Part shown: one piece after another, positions 11,752-22,929 of the stretch
How the letters are laid out: each line of letters starts with the position of its first letter
Numbering within the stretch: the stretch's first letter is position 1
From: Phoronis australis
Taxonomy: Eukaryota; Phoronida; Phoronidae
DNA: 64,000 nt
Reading direction: 5' to 3'
Assembly: GCA_002633005.1 (NCBI GenBank)
Contig: NMRA01000255.1
Location: 379,937-443,936, forward strand
Translations under genes and position numbers: made by a program
The notes under the pieces: generated by a model
Seen by the model: the letters and a program-made list of their open reading frames with translations, nothing else
What the model was told of the DNA's origin: nothing
The model's database searches: none

Positions 11752-12739
11752 TGGACCCTGGTGTTTTCCTCGCTTAATTAAGGTTCAGCGGCATCTGCAC
11801 TTACTTTTAAAATAACTACAACCGACAAAGAGTGCCAACTTTGCAGAAAGTGACACATTTTTCACAACAGTTGCCCTCCAACTTAAGAATGAGTATAACA
11901 CTCAAAATGACACAGGATTTTGACGAAGAATTTAACTCCAACATCACACGAACATACATTTTCATTTCAAGGAAACAACTCCAAACAGTTAATAGCTGCA
12001 TTTCGTCCTGTTAACAGAAAGAGAATCCTATCACGGCAAGGAATATTCCGAGACCGATTTAAGAGACTAAATGCTTATTTCGATTTTCAGCTTTAGCCGG
12101 CTAAACAGAGCGAAATGTAGCTTTTTAAAGCTTTTTTAAAAATCACAAACCACCGCCGTTGTGGGATTACACGAAGGAATTCTTAGATGATAGCTTTGAA
12201 TACAATCAGATGCAGCGTATTCACGTGTTCAAAGTGTTTCACTTTAGTTCTTTTCATTTAATATCAAACTTTCTCAAAATAAACACAAATTAGCACGTAG
12301 TTTTAAGTTCTTCTTTAATTTCTGATAAGGCACAAACAAAATGACAAAGTAGACAGCACAGTTCATGACACCGAATTCCATTTTTATGAGAAAATATGAC
12401 ATTGAAATACAAATTCGTACACTCATGCGCTATTTCACAATACGTTGATATTTTAGTGAAATCGTTTATGAAATTCGTACTCTTAAACGATAAAAAACAT
12501 AAACAGTGTCTTTAACAAAACACAATTTTAGAAATCGACTAACTAACTGACTATTAAGAATGTGCAGTGATATTAATCATAACTATCAATCTTTTAAAAT
12601 TACATTCACCCAGGCGTCGTGTGGCTTTTTTATGAGTAAATCGTCCTTCATGAACCAGGCCACAGTCCAAAACACTTCACAAATAACAGCAATGGTGCGG
12701 AAGACGAATTTACATCGCGTAAGTACACTGCACTGTACG

Positions 12740-13400
12740 TCCGTCAGTGAGTGCAACAGTGGATGCGCGCATTTAGCCCCATGCGCCTGCATACGAAACC
12801 GTGTTTTAGGCATGCGCCAAATATGCAAAACAGTTTAGTAGAAACAATGATCAAAAAGTGAGTGGGAAAATTATGTATCCAAACTAAAGTGGTCAGATGT
12901 TGACATGTCTGACAAAGAATGAAAAAAACTTCTCGTTTAAAGGATGTGTATGTGAAAGGGAATATGATTTTCCCTGTGGTTGAAGCGTATGCGTTGTAGG
13001 TGAAGTGTATGCGTACCGTATAACTCCAGAATTTAGCGCATGCGCCTAATTGAAGAGCTGCATCTAATTGTGGAATTAAGGCGCATGCACCTATATGCGC
13101 GACATTTGGGTAGAAACCAAGTGTTATTTTATCGACGATCATGGCGAAAGGATTTCTTAAAAATAAATCCAGAAGTTTTTAACCTGTAACTCTAACCTCT
13201 TTATTTTACTCAGAGTGTTACTGACGCCACACGCTGAGTGAAATAAAATGGTGAATTTAAAAAATCAAGATGTGCCTATCGGAGTACCGCTTGCGCCCTA
13301 TTCTTGAACTAAGGCACATGCGCCTATGTGCGGAACATTTGAGTTGACAGTCTTGCCGAAAAACCGCATTGCTCCGCATATAGGAGCATGTGCTTAGTTA
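12740..13400. repeat. Cluster of GCGCATGCGCC-type words
   Basis: Repeated degenerate blocks: GGCGCATGCACCTATATGCG (near 13080), GGCACATGCGCCTATGTGCG (near 13315), AGCGCATGCGCCTAATTG (near 13035) and GGCATGCGCCAAATATGC (near 12810). They look like diverged copies of one palindromic unit. The GCGCATGCGC core also equals an NRF-1 type binding site, but its position downstream of the nearest gene makes a promoter role unlikely. Confidence 0.4.
13199..13204 (-). terminator. Possible polyadenylation signal of the 13626-13955 gene
   Basis: TTTATT on the plus strand reads AATAAA on the minus strand, about 420 bases beyond the stop codon. It is only a candidate. Confidence 0.3.
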
Positions 13401-13625
13401 CGGGGTTACACAGTATACGCTTATTTAAATGTGCGAAACACTTAAACAAACCCAATCTTTCGAAGAAACTCACTCTTTCTAATGAGCTTTAATACGCGTG
13501 TATACGAAATATACTAATAACATATCTGAGACTGTTAACCGTACGACAAAATTTGTGAATATTCTGACTTGGACAACACAAATGAAAATAGGGCTTTCGA
13601 AAGGTCACCAGTGTCGACGACTTCT

Positions 13626-13955
13626 TCAGGTATAATCATGCACGTGATTGTCGTAAGCGTGTGCCTGCAGTTCCTGTATGACCACGTTCGGACCCATGGG
13701 TCGCACTACGCCGGTACCTATGCGCTTTCTTGAACTAAGGGCTTCGTTTTCACGCTTCATTTCTTGTATATCTTGTTTGAGTTCGTTTTGATTTTTCCTA
13801 TGGTAACGATAACAAAGAAACGACGACACCAAGAATGCTATGAAGCCGATAGCAATGAGAGTGTATGGGATCCAAAGTAGGTGGCTGCCAGTATCTCCAT
13901 CTGCTGTACCTGCTGTGGTAGTCTCTAAATAATTTGTTACGGTCGTTGAAGCCAT
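13626..13955 (-). CDS. Small single-pass membrane protein, unrecognised
   Basis: 109 residues. A short Thr/Ser-rich N-terminus (MASTTVTN, then ETTTAG) has no signal peptide but is followed by a single hydrophobic segment at about residues 27-48 (LLWIPYTLIAIGFIAFLVSS) and CYRYHRK. This predicts N-out, C-in (type III) topology. The cytosolic part has a short charged helix (about 55-75, ELKQDIQEMKRENEAL) and a tail with many His, Asn and Tyr residues. An in-frame TGA 30 bases upstream of the ATG fixes the start. A strong acceptor (CATTTTTCCAG) lies at about 14017 on the minus strand, so a 5'UTR intron is likely. The resemblance to small integral membrane proteins (SMIM) is only in size and topology; I do not recognise the family. 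Confidence 0.65.
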   Translation of the reverse strand: MASTTVTNYLETTTAGTADGDTGSHLLWIPYTLIAIGFIAFLVSSFLCYRYHRKNQNELKQDIQEMKRENEALSSRKRIGTGVVRPMGPNVVIQELQAHAYDNHVHDYT

Positions 13956-14016
13956 CCTAACTACGTGCTCTAATACTCGTTGAGGTCAGTCTCGGTGCGC
14001 TGTAGTCATGCCTGCC
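13956..14016 (-). promoter_or_regulatory. 5'UTR segment with a seven-codon upstream ORF
   Basis: Between the likely splice acceptor and the ATG at 13955, the minus strand carries an ATG followed by six codons and TGA (peptide MTTAHRD). It could dampen translation of the membrane protein. It is seen in sequence only. Confidence 0.35.
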
Positions 14017-16568
14017 CTGGAAAAATGTAAATTCAAAAACCACGACAAATTTACTGTATGCCATTATCATTCTGAAATAACGGCACCACTAAAGGCATGG
14101 ACCTTTTTACCTTTTTACGGTTGCGGAAAATACATATTCTTCGCCATTTGTTAGCCGAAAATGTAAGCTTACGTTGTTTGTAGTCATTGGTTGCTTACAG
14201 GGGTTCCTGGATTTTAAGAACCATTTTGATGCCTGTTATGCATTAAAGAAAACTGGTTCTCAAAATTTAGGTCTGATGTAAGTGACTATTATCGTCCCAC
14301 AATCCATTGAAGGCATTCCACAAATCCCTTACTGCAAAAATATCAGGTGCGTTAATTTATAATTTTGGCAAAACCTTCATGCAGCGGGAAAATCGGTTGC
14401 GAGGAAAAGCGTAATGTTTTATTTCAGTTGCATCAGACCTGCACTGAGGGTTGAAAACGTGGTGGAGACGCTTGAAAGGAACAGTGTCGGGAGAGTACAG
14501 CCTGTTCCAACCGGCCTCCAGCGCAGAGTGGGTTTTGTGGAAATTTTAGTCACGTGAGTTGACTAGACTGATAGGTACCGTTACCATATATCTTCAATAA
14601 TACTTTGGTTTACCGCCGAGAACAATGTGAAGGAGCATTTCATTACTATAGCAAGTAACGAATACCCAAAACGTCGTTTGTTATTTCATTGTTACTCACG
14701 CCAAGACTTCTCTAAAATATTGGTAACACTGAACAGTTAGGCAGCAGCCACAGGTATTTTGTAGGGTCTAGAATTTAAATAGAGGGTGTGTACATCAGGT
14801 TTTGAGCAATGCGTTGATAATAATTTCACAGAAACTGGAGTACTTGTGCTTTTGAGGAGAAAAGCAAAGTTTTGTAGTCGTGACTACTTTTGATGCAAAA
14901 TGGTGGCTGCACTTTGCTTTCAACCTCTGTCGCATGCTCTTTGAGAAACCGGGTGCGATTTCAGATGGCTGTCAAGCAGTTCAAAATTGCCAAGCGAGCA
15001 GCTGGTAAAGGGCATACTATGATCACATTTTTAGAGTCTAGAGAAAACGAGCATTATGAATCTGTAGTCAAAATTTTTCTAGCACCTTAACATATTTTTG
15101 AAACGCTATGAAGGTAAATTTCTTGCACATTGTGCTAACCCCGGAGCCATAGATGTAAATGACAGCGTACTCACGAGAGAGAGGCCAAACGAAACACTTA
15201 ACACTGGCCCACCTCTGGAAATTAAAACAAACTTTCAAATGCAGTCAAATTGCGTGGAAGGAGTTTTCCCTTTATAATTTGTGCTATAGCTTACCGGAAC
15301 ACCTAATCTTGTTGTCGAAATAATGCGATTCGAAACAGCGTGCACTGCTACCACTGTGTCTGTTTAAATCCATCAGACACCCGCAAGAATGAAGCTTGGC
15401 GTGTCAGTGAACTAGCCTGATGTATGAATGATCTTAGAAGATTAGCATCGTTGATACACAGCTGTGTGCGACACTTTCCCAGGGCCCGTTTTGATAATGC
15501 AACTCCACGCGGCAAAAGTTTGAGTGCAATGTGAACGAAACACACCGTGGAGAATCTACTGCTGCACAGTAGTAGCCTACACTTGCAAATCATGAACGGG
15601 TCAATACACCAGCAGACCCACAAAAACGTAACAACGTGGTGTTCATACTTACTGGCAAAAATGAAACATAGAAAAAAATCTACCAAAATCTGAAACGGGT
15701 TACAACAAAATCATCTTCAACATATGACCGACGTGGACATCTTGAAATCACTTGAACAGCTAGAACCGCTTCAATAATTATTATAGAGACATACATGTAG
15801 TTTTTGGGACTAGTCTCTGGTTTTAAAGGGAGAGCGCGCAGCCCACTGATATCGATAGAATTCAGATCTGACATGAGTTCAAAGTGGCGACAAAAATAAG
15901 AAAAAATCAATTGCATTGGTCAAATTCCTATGTCGAAAGGAAATGATGCATGAGCATTATAGATGGAATACTGTTCTGCATATCATTTGTATTACCTGAT
16001 GCCAACAGAACAATGTGTCTAATGACAGATAATTATCGGCTGGATCTCAATCGATGTAAATAACGCCACCTGGTGTCAGATGCTCCTTCGACATCGATAA
16101 GTTTAGGTATTTGCAAATTCTTTTTTATAAATTTGTTACATAAACGTAGCCGAGTACTGTTTGAAATGCGGTTTGTGACAAATTAACAGTTGGTCATTTA
16201 TAAAAAATTAAAAACATGTGAGACTTCATTTTTTTGTCAAAAATATTGGTTGTGGCCAACGCGGCTGCACAGCAGGCGACAGTGAAAAGTTCATTAGTGC
16301 ATACTACACGTGGCCGTTTTGGTAATTTGCCTTTTTGTACTAGAATACTCATTTGATTATCTCATTCCAGTAATCTTCTCTGTCATCATGTTCCTTTGAG
16401 ACTTTATATATCGAATTGTGCGACACTTGGCATGTTTCACCTGCAAATATACATGCAAACTCATGTTCTTTGCAGGTGCATCGGGGCGTGCCACGGACCA
16501 CGATGCAGTTGCAGGGCATCATCTTCATGGCGAACAGGATGGGCATCGAATAAACTGGTAGTACACCA

Positions 16569-16720
16569 GGCGTGCGTTCAGTAACGCTAGGACCTACGCT
16601 AGGACCTAGCTAAAATCTAGTCAATGTCACGTGTTCTCACTTAAAATATACGGTCATATCTCACGTAATCTCACGAAGTCTTGCTTTTTAGCGAGGTCCT
16701 AGCATTACTGAACGGGAGGC
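16569..16720. mobile_element. GCGTTCAGTAACGCTAGG-end MITE, intact copy
   Basis: The left end GGCGTGCGTTCAGTAACGC and the right end (inverted) GCCTCCCGTTCAGTAATGC form imperfect terminal inverted repeats of about 25 bases. A second intact copy is at 29702-29855 and an interrupted one at 11441-11751. It is about 150 bases and non-coding. Confidence 0.65.
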
Positions 16721-17804
16721 AGGAGACAATGAAACTTGATAACAGACTCCGTTGGTGGGAGACGCTAAGGTGCAAAAAGTTTGGTGAATATGTCTATAAC
16801 CTATGCCTAGCACAACGGATTCACTGTTCCGACCAAAAAAAAAAAACAAGTATCGCTTTCACGGCAAAGTTCTCGTTTTCATAATCCACACACTTTGGAT
16901 TGATGTTTCTGCTCACAACTGGATGATTTCATTCTCTTTCACAAGTTTCAAAACGCAAATGCGTTTTTGGAAACTGACTGCTCTTGATTGCTGTCTCTCG
17001 GACGCCCAGTTTTCTCCCTTTATTGATCCAGACCTTCTTGGAGGTGCAACAGTACATCACACGTAAAGTGTGAAGATCAGTGTCTTACATTGATGGTGAT
17101 GTATGCAATCAGCAACACGAAGATATCAATCACAATACATGATTCGTCTTTTCACTGTGGCGGACCTAAATTATCGCACAGATTTTCACAACATTCTGAC
17201 GTCGCCAGCCTACACGTAACTGTAGTCGAAGCCTCAAATGCGTCACCATTGTTCCAGAGACAAAACAGTTAGTTTTCTTGTTGAGAGGCCCGTTCTGAGA
17301 TGATTGATTTGGTTCCCGTGGCATTCACCCATCCCTTGAGTTTCATGTCAAATCCCGTTCAAATAGCAATTTCATTGATAAAAGTGGGTTGCTCACTCTC
17401 TAAATCTATGGTTTAGAATAAAAAACATGTCTCTGTGACAATTTTGAAATAAGTTGTAGCTTTTTATAGATTTTTAAGACATCTTGGCGGTCATCTCAAA
17501 AATGATGTAATTTTATTCCATTTACAGTGGTCAGATTTTGGCACGACATTTTTCTCAAAAGAAATATTTTGGTTTTAATTCTTTGGGATAAAGAATCTAC
17601 ATTCTTACCATTATAAAGCAATCAAGAATATTTTCTAATTCACAAATAGTGGTCTTTACTTTCTTCAAATTTCCATCCTGTTGAATATCGTCTCACAGTT
17701 TAGGTTGATTGGGGTGCATGCTTCGATGCTCCTGCAGTTCATATGAGCATATGTGGATTTCTCGACCAAGTTGAAATTTTATCCATTTCTCTGATTTACT
17801 GGGG

Positions 17805-18660
17805 GCAAAAGGACAACTGCCCCGGGCCGCCTCTTCGAGAGAGGATCCCGTCTGAAAGGAGGCCCCGTAATATGAAAGACGATATAATTAAACACGGAAA
17901 AAATGACATCTAATTCCTCATTTGCTGACCCTCCAAGAAATTATCTTCCTTAACACAGTAGCTTGCCAGTGCACGATTTTACAAAAGTAGACAAAGAGAG
18001 GCAACTGATTCCGCCATTGGGGCCTCCTCCGTGGGCGACACCTTAAGAAGAAAGGACCAAAATACAAATTAGGAAAAGTATGGCCATGTATGCCATCAAC
18101 AGGTCCCCTCCAATTGCTAGGGCCTCTTAATATGAAAGGGTATATTTCAAAAAAACAGGAAACCATGAGCAATTAATGCTATCATCATGGCACCTGTCCG
18201 TCAAGTTCCCAGTGATATGAATTTTCAAAAAGATGCAAAGAGAGAGACAGACGAGGCCATTGATGGGACCCTGTAGAAATACAACTTTAGCATCCCCTAA
18301 AAACTATCTTCTTGAATTTAAAAATTTGGATCCACTTAATCTGGACAATCTGTGCATAACAAATTGTGTCAGACTTTTTCGAATTATGTGCCTTTAAGAG
18401 CACGTATTCAAGTGCGATTACGCTTACGATCTATATCGCAAAAACTGGGGGCACCTAACAAAAAATGTCCTGGCCTGGGCCCCCGACGGATTAATCCAGC
18501 ACATGTAGTTGAGAAATATTCTCTTAAATTTCCTCTCTTCAACATGTTTCGCTATGTATTTCTCTATTTCGACTGCCCTGGCCCTACACCTATGCCGGTA
18601 GTCACGGTCCCACTGTCACTCACACCTGCAAATTATTGGGGAGGTAGGACGAGCTGGAGG
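17805..18660. repeat. Degenerate interspersed repeat, copy 1
   Basis: Shares ordered segments with 51955-52560: GTGGGCC/GTATGGCCATGT, TATGAAAGGGT followed by AAAACAGGAAA, CTTCTTGAATTT, and a final TATTGGG(G/A)AGG. The copies have drifted and neither has a coding frame of note. Confidence 0.45.
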
Positions 18661-20012
18661 TCCCTTAAGTCATTACCGACATCACTCCAACCTGTGCTGA
18701 ATCAGGTAGTCTAAAAGCACTCGCCCCGCTCAGTCACCAAGTTCACCCCTCTACTGAAGAAGCTGCTGCGTTGTTTCTCCTCAAACATTTATCTTGGTGG
18801 CCTTGCATATCCCTTATAGAAAAAAATCTCCGCTATAAATTGTTAGAGGGACTGAACATTGGGGGCAAAACTTCCTAATTAAGCATGGACTGGGCGATGC
18901 ACCAAGCAGCAAGTGTCGTGGAATGATGAAATGGCACGCAGCTAACGTAGACAATTATAAATACACAGTTTCACCGTTTTTACCTGAAATAGGATGGTTT
19001 ACGGCTGACTAGCTCTGACTTATCTCTCATATGACGAACTCTTCTTTAACACGGCTTCGTTAAGAAGGCACGTTGATGATTCTATAAACACATGCACAGA
19101 TACCGTATCCAATGAATTGCCTGGGGTTGAATAATTAATGAACGCAATCCATGGATTTTATTGGATAATCACCTAGTTTGTGACAGCCGGATTTTCTCAC
19201 ATTACCTGTACCCAGTTAATGTCGATCCCGTAGCAAAACAGCTCAAGTGCCCACGACATAATTTGGACGCACGTCGTAGAAACGATTCATTCAACCCGCA
19301 TGTAATTTTAAGATATAACACAGAAAAAGGGTGTGTCGAAATCACCATCACCGACCCTGTACTGACTGCTATCGTTTTACATCATGGCACGAATATAATT
19401 GGGTAAGATGTATTATGCGTATACATTACCTGTTAATTTCTCACCAGCCTTTTGTTTTTTCTGGATCGAAAATTTCAACTAAAAGTGCTATAACCTGTTA
19501 CTTAGCTGCGTACACTCAGCGAAGTCTGCCAGTTTGTTGATCAGATCAGCACTCAAATGCCTGACTTTTTCGTTCTTTACAACACATTAGTGAAGGGGTT
19601 TTAGCCTTTTCAGCTTAGAACTAGACAATGTGAAATTGAATGGATGCTTAAATCGACCAACGCTTGACACTTGATTTCTTTTACCGTTTTGCTGCTGCGT
19701 CGCTATGGATTAATCGAATGTCTCGATCCAGTCTATTGTTCCATTGTTGCACATGCTACTGCTTGTATTGCAGTCGCTGTAATACTATTCACGTGATTTA
19801 TAATAGTTCCTATAAAACAAACAAGCGGCCTTCAGTTGGGGTAATTGGCAAATAAAAGCCCCGCCAACAAAGTAAAGGAAGTAAGAGACATTTCCGCTGC
19901 CTGGTTCAGAATCCTTATTCACAAATCTCGGTGTGGACGCGAAAACCTCGCAAAAATGCAAGATAGCGCAAAATTGCGATGGACTTGATTACATAGCTAT
20001 TTTTCCAAACAC

Positions 20013-20262
20013 ATGCGCTCACCTAGCGAGGGGGGGGGGGTTTCGAACGAGCATCCCCCATTTGACAAAGTGGGCCAAAAGGCCCACCTGAGAGAAACAA
20101 AACTCCGAAAAAAAGTTGAAAACGAGACAAAAGTTCACTAAGAAGGCAGGAACTACCAAAATTCAATGCAGACGTTCATAGCCCTTAAAGTACCCCCTGA
20201 ATCTTAGTAAAAGGTCCACATTCTAAAAATTCGAGCCTCCATTTTCTAGGATGGGTGCGCGC
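20013..20262. mobile_element. CATGCGCNCACC-end MITE, copy 1
   Basis: Ends CATGCGCTCACC and (inverted) CATGCGCGCACCC. The body matches the reverse complement of 28061-28316 throughout: CCCATTTGACAAAGT..GGCC, AAACTCCGAAAAAAG, GTACCCC.TGAATCTTAG, CTAAAAATTCGAGC. A fragment of the same family is at about 41615-41690. Confidence 0.6.
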
Positions 20263-20648
20263 ATGAAACACTACAATGACCATAGATCGAATCCTGCAAG
20301 TTGACCCCAAAGCACCCGGGTTAGAGTATATTAAACCCAACAGCAGGATTTCGTCAAACGGCGGACAGAAATTAGAGATTGTGCTACACTACGGCTACAC
20401 TCCAACCCCACTAAATCAATCTTACAAGGTGCTTGTTTAATTGTAGTTCGCCGGTCGTAGCTAAGACGGTCGTCAGTCCCGTTCACTGACGGTAGGTTTC
20501 TAACGTCGTTAGTGCTAATAAAAAGAACAAAACGTGATTGCAAATACTTTAATTAGTCGTAAGTTCGACGACCGTTTACCTGAACAACCACGTTCATGAA
20601 CCATGCAGTGATTCAGAACTTTTAGTTCATGTCATTGAACACTTAAAA

Positions 20649-21655
20649 CAGTGGCGGATCTAGGATATCACAAGGGGGGCCAACATTTTCTCCGGCTGTA
20701 AGCATTTGCGCAAACTGAACCACGATTAGATGCGCATAGCACCGAATGGGGGGAAGTCGGGAGGGGGGCAAACCCCCCCTCCCGCTCAGGAAATTTTTCT
20801 GTTTTACCTCTAAAAATCAAGCATTTTTCTTGATTCCTGAAGTATTATCCAAGAAAAAAAGAANNNNNNNNNNNNNNNNNNNNNNNNNNNNNNNNNNNNN
20901 NNNNNNNNNNNNNNNNNNNNNNNNNNNNNNNNNNNNNNNNNNNNNNNNNNNNNNNNNNNNNNNNNNNNNNNNNNNNNNNNNNNNNNNNNNNNNNNNNNNN
21001 NNNNNNNNNNNNNNNNNNNNNNNNNNNNNNNNNNNNNNNNNNNNNNNNNNNNNNNNNNNNNNNNNNNNNNNNNNNNNNNNNNNNNNNNNNNNNNNNNNNN
21101 NNNNNNNNNNNNNNNNNNNNNNNNNNNNNNNNNNNNNNNNNNNNNNNNNNNNNNNNNNNNNNNNNNNNNNNNNNNNNNNNNNNNNNNNNNNNNNNNNNNN
21201 NNNNNNNNNNNNNNNNNNNNNNNNNNNNNNNNNNNNNNNNNNNNNNNNNNNNNNNNNNNNNNNNNNNNNNNNNNNNNNNNNNNNNNNNNNNNNNNNNNNN
21301 NNNNNNNNNNNNNNNNNNNNNNNNNNNNNNNNNNNNNNNNNNNNNNNNNNNNNNNNNNNNNNNNNNNNNNNNNNNNNNNNNNNNNNNNNNNNNNNNNNNN
21401 NNNNNNNNNNNNNNNNNNNNNNNNNNNNNNNNNNNNNNNNNNNNNNNNNNNNNNNNNNNNNNNNNNNNNNNNNNNNNNNNNNNNNNNNNNNNNNNNNNNN
21501 NNNNNNNNNNNNNNNNNNNNNNNNNNNNNNNNNNNNNNNNNNNNNNNNNNNNNNNNNNNNNNNNNNNNNNNNNNNNNNNNNNNNNNNNNNNNNNNNNNNN
21601 NNNNNNNNNNNNNNNNCCGGGCCCCCTGGGCCCCCCCCCCCTAAATCCGCCTATG
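20649..21655 (+). mobile_element. hAT-like element holding the assembly gap
   Basis: Starts CAGTGGCGGATCTAGGAT and ends ATCCGCCTATG. The left 200 bases match the copies at 39542 and 59416 (GGGAGGGGG..CCCGCTCAGGA.AAATTT, then CTAAAAA.CAAGCATTT). The interior is unsequenced (N). The intact copy at 39542-40479 is 938 bases, close to the 1007 bases here. Confidence 0.65.
20864..21616. other. Assembly gap (run of N)
   Basis: 753 undetermined bases. Open frames drawn across this gap are artefacts. Confidence 0.99.
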
Positions 21656-22020
21656 TAAAATACTACGTCGCAGACTAAGCAAGGAATAGCGACATCTGAC
21701 GTCCGGGCGGCATGAGTGAAAAGTGACATACCACGGCCAACTTGGTCAATATTATCATACATCGGAAGTTATTGTAGCGCGTTTTATGCAATCAAAAAAC
21801 AGAGATATTGGTTGTGCATTTAATTGTCGAGTGTGAGTTCGGAAATTAGCGGTGATTAGATCCTGAACCCGGAAATATTTATGTTTGTAAAGTTAAGATG
21901 CAAGTTTGTTAGTTAGTTAAGGCTTAGTAGCCTCGTTCCAGCTTCCACTGAGGGCACAGTCGGCTCGACAATGTAGTCAAGTTCCTAACTGTAATACAGT
22001 ATATTGACTTCCATATTTGC

Positions 22021-22110
22021 AAAGTTACGTGAATTGACTCGCATAATTGGTGTTGTTACTTTTGGAAAGTTACGTGAATTGACTGGCTTGATTGGTGTTG
22101 TTACTTTTGG
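22021..22110. repeat. Tandem duplication, 45 bases x 2
   Basis: Units 22021-22065 and 22066-22110 both run from AAAGTTACGTGAATTGACT to TTGTTACTTTTGG with only a few differences. Confidence 0.85.
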
Positions 22111-22929
22111 ATTTAAAAAGGCTGTAGAGTCTGATACATAAACACCGTTTGTTATTTTTTACTAGTATGTATATAAAGAATTAATCTATGTATCCTATAA
22201 GGATTACAATACGAAGACAGGGGTAGGATAAAGCATGTATCAGTGCCGTGCATTTGTTGTGAACTAACACCAGCGCAGTACGCACGGAGAGTGAAATTAC
22301 AAAATGTTGCCTTTACTGAACGAAATCAACACGGAAACTAAACGTAATAGCCTACTTGTCGACCCAATACAGTAAGCCTTGCAATGCTTAGCAGTTCAAT
22401 TTCTTTTCGTTAAAATCCATTAAATGTTACCTGGAGAACAAAAATAGCGTGGTTGAACATTTTGCAAGTTCGAGAATTTTCTCAATACAAGATGGCGGAT
22501 GCCACTATTTTGAATTTCGGCCCATCTTCTAACTTTTAAATAGATGACTTACAGGTCATGCAAAACGTCGTTTACACCATTTTCTGGGATACGGCTTTAT
22601 TTCTGTTGTTATTATGTTAAAGCATTGCCATTCTCAAAGTTAAACCAGAGTTTAAGTGTCAAAACTGCCTAATATAATGTCCTTCTGGTATTTAGTTTTC
22701 CTCTCATTCACCTTTCGTTTTCCTAAGCACTTCAAGATATTCTCTTAAAACGCTGATAATGGGAGATTATTTTATGCCAAACGTCTTAAGTTTGCTCATG
22801 AGTTTCCAGGTATGTATATCGTTACCATGCTCATCAGTTCAGCATAGTCAACGGAAAGGCGTTGTCCTATTCTCTGTGGGCGCAGTCTCACAGCAGCCGT
22901 GTTCCTACTGAATTTCTACCCTTATTGGA

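Larger units (their letters stand above)
8423..13198. other. Intergenic DNA with repeats
   Basis: No supportable gene. It contains an inverted hAT-like element (8960-9296), an inverted repeat at 9959-10218, and a nested pair of small transposons at 11441-11751. The part from about 12740 onward is rich in GCGCATGC-type words. Remaining open frames are short and unsupported. Confidence 0.5.
14017..20648. other. Intergenic DNA with repeats
   Basis: No supportable gene. It holds a MITE (16569-16720), a degenerate long repeat (about 17805-18660) and another small element (20013-20262). The open frames at 14890, 15348, 15680, 18352 and 19161 have no domain, splice or start support. Confidence 0.5.

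Noticed and set aside
13030-13045. NRF-1 type promoter site (GCGCATGCGC)
   Set aside because: It lies downstream of the nearest gene and within a cluster of diverged repeats, so it is better explained as repeat sequence.
18352-18714. 120-codon open frame
   Set aside because: It lies within the degenerate repeat shared with 51955-52560, where the frame is not kept.
20746-21762. Long open frames of about 300 codons on both strands
   Set aside because: They are created by the run of N (20864-21616) and are not real.
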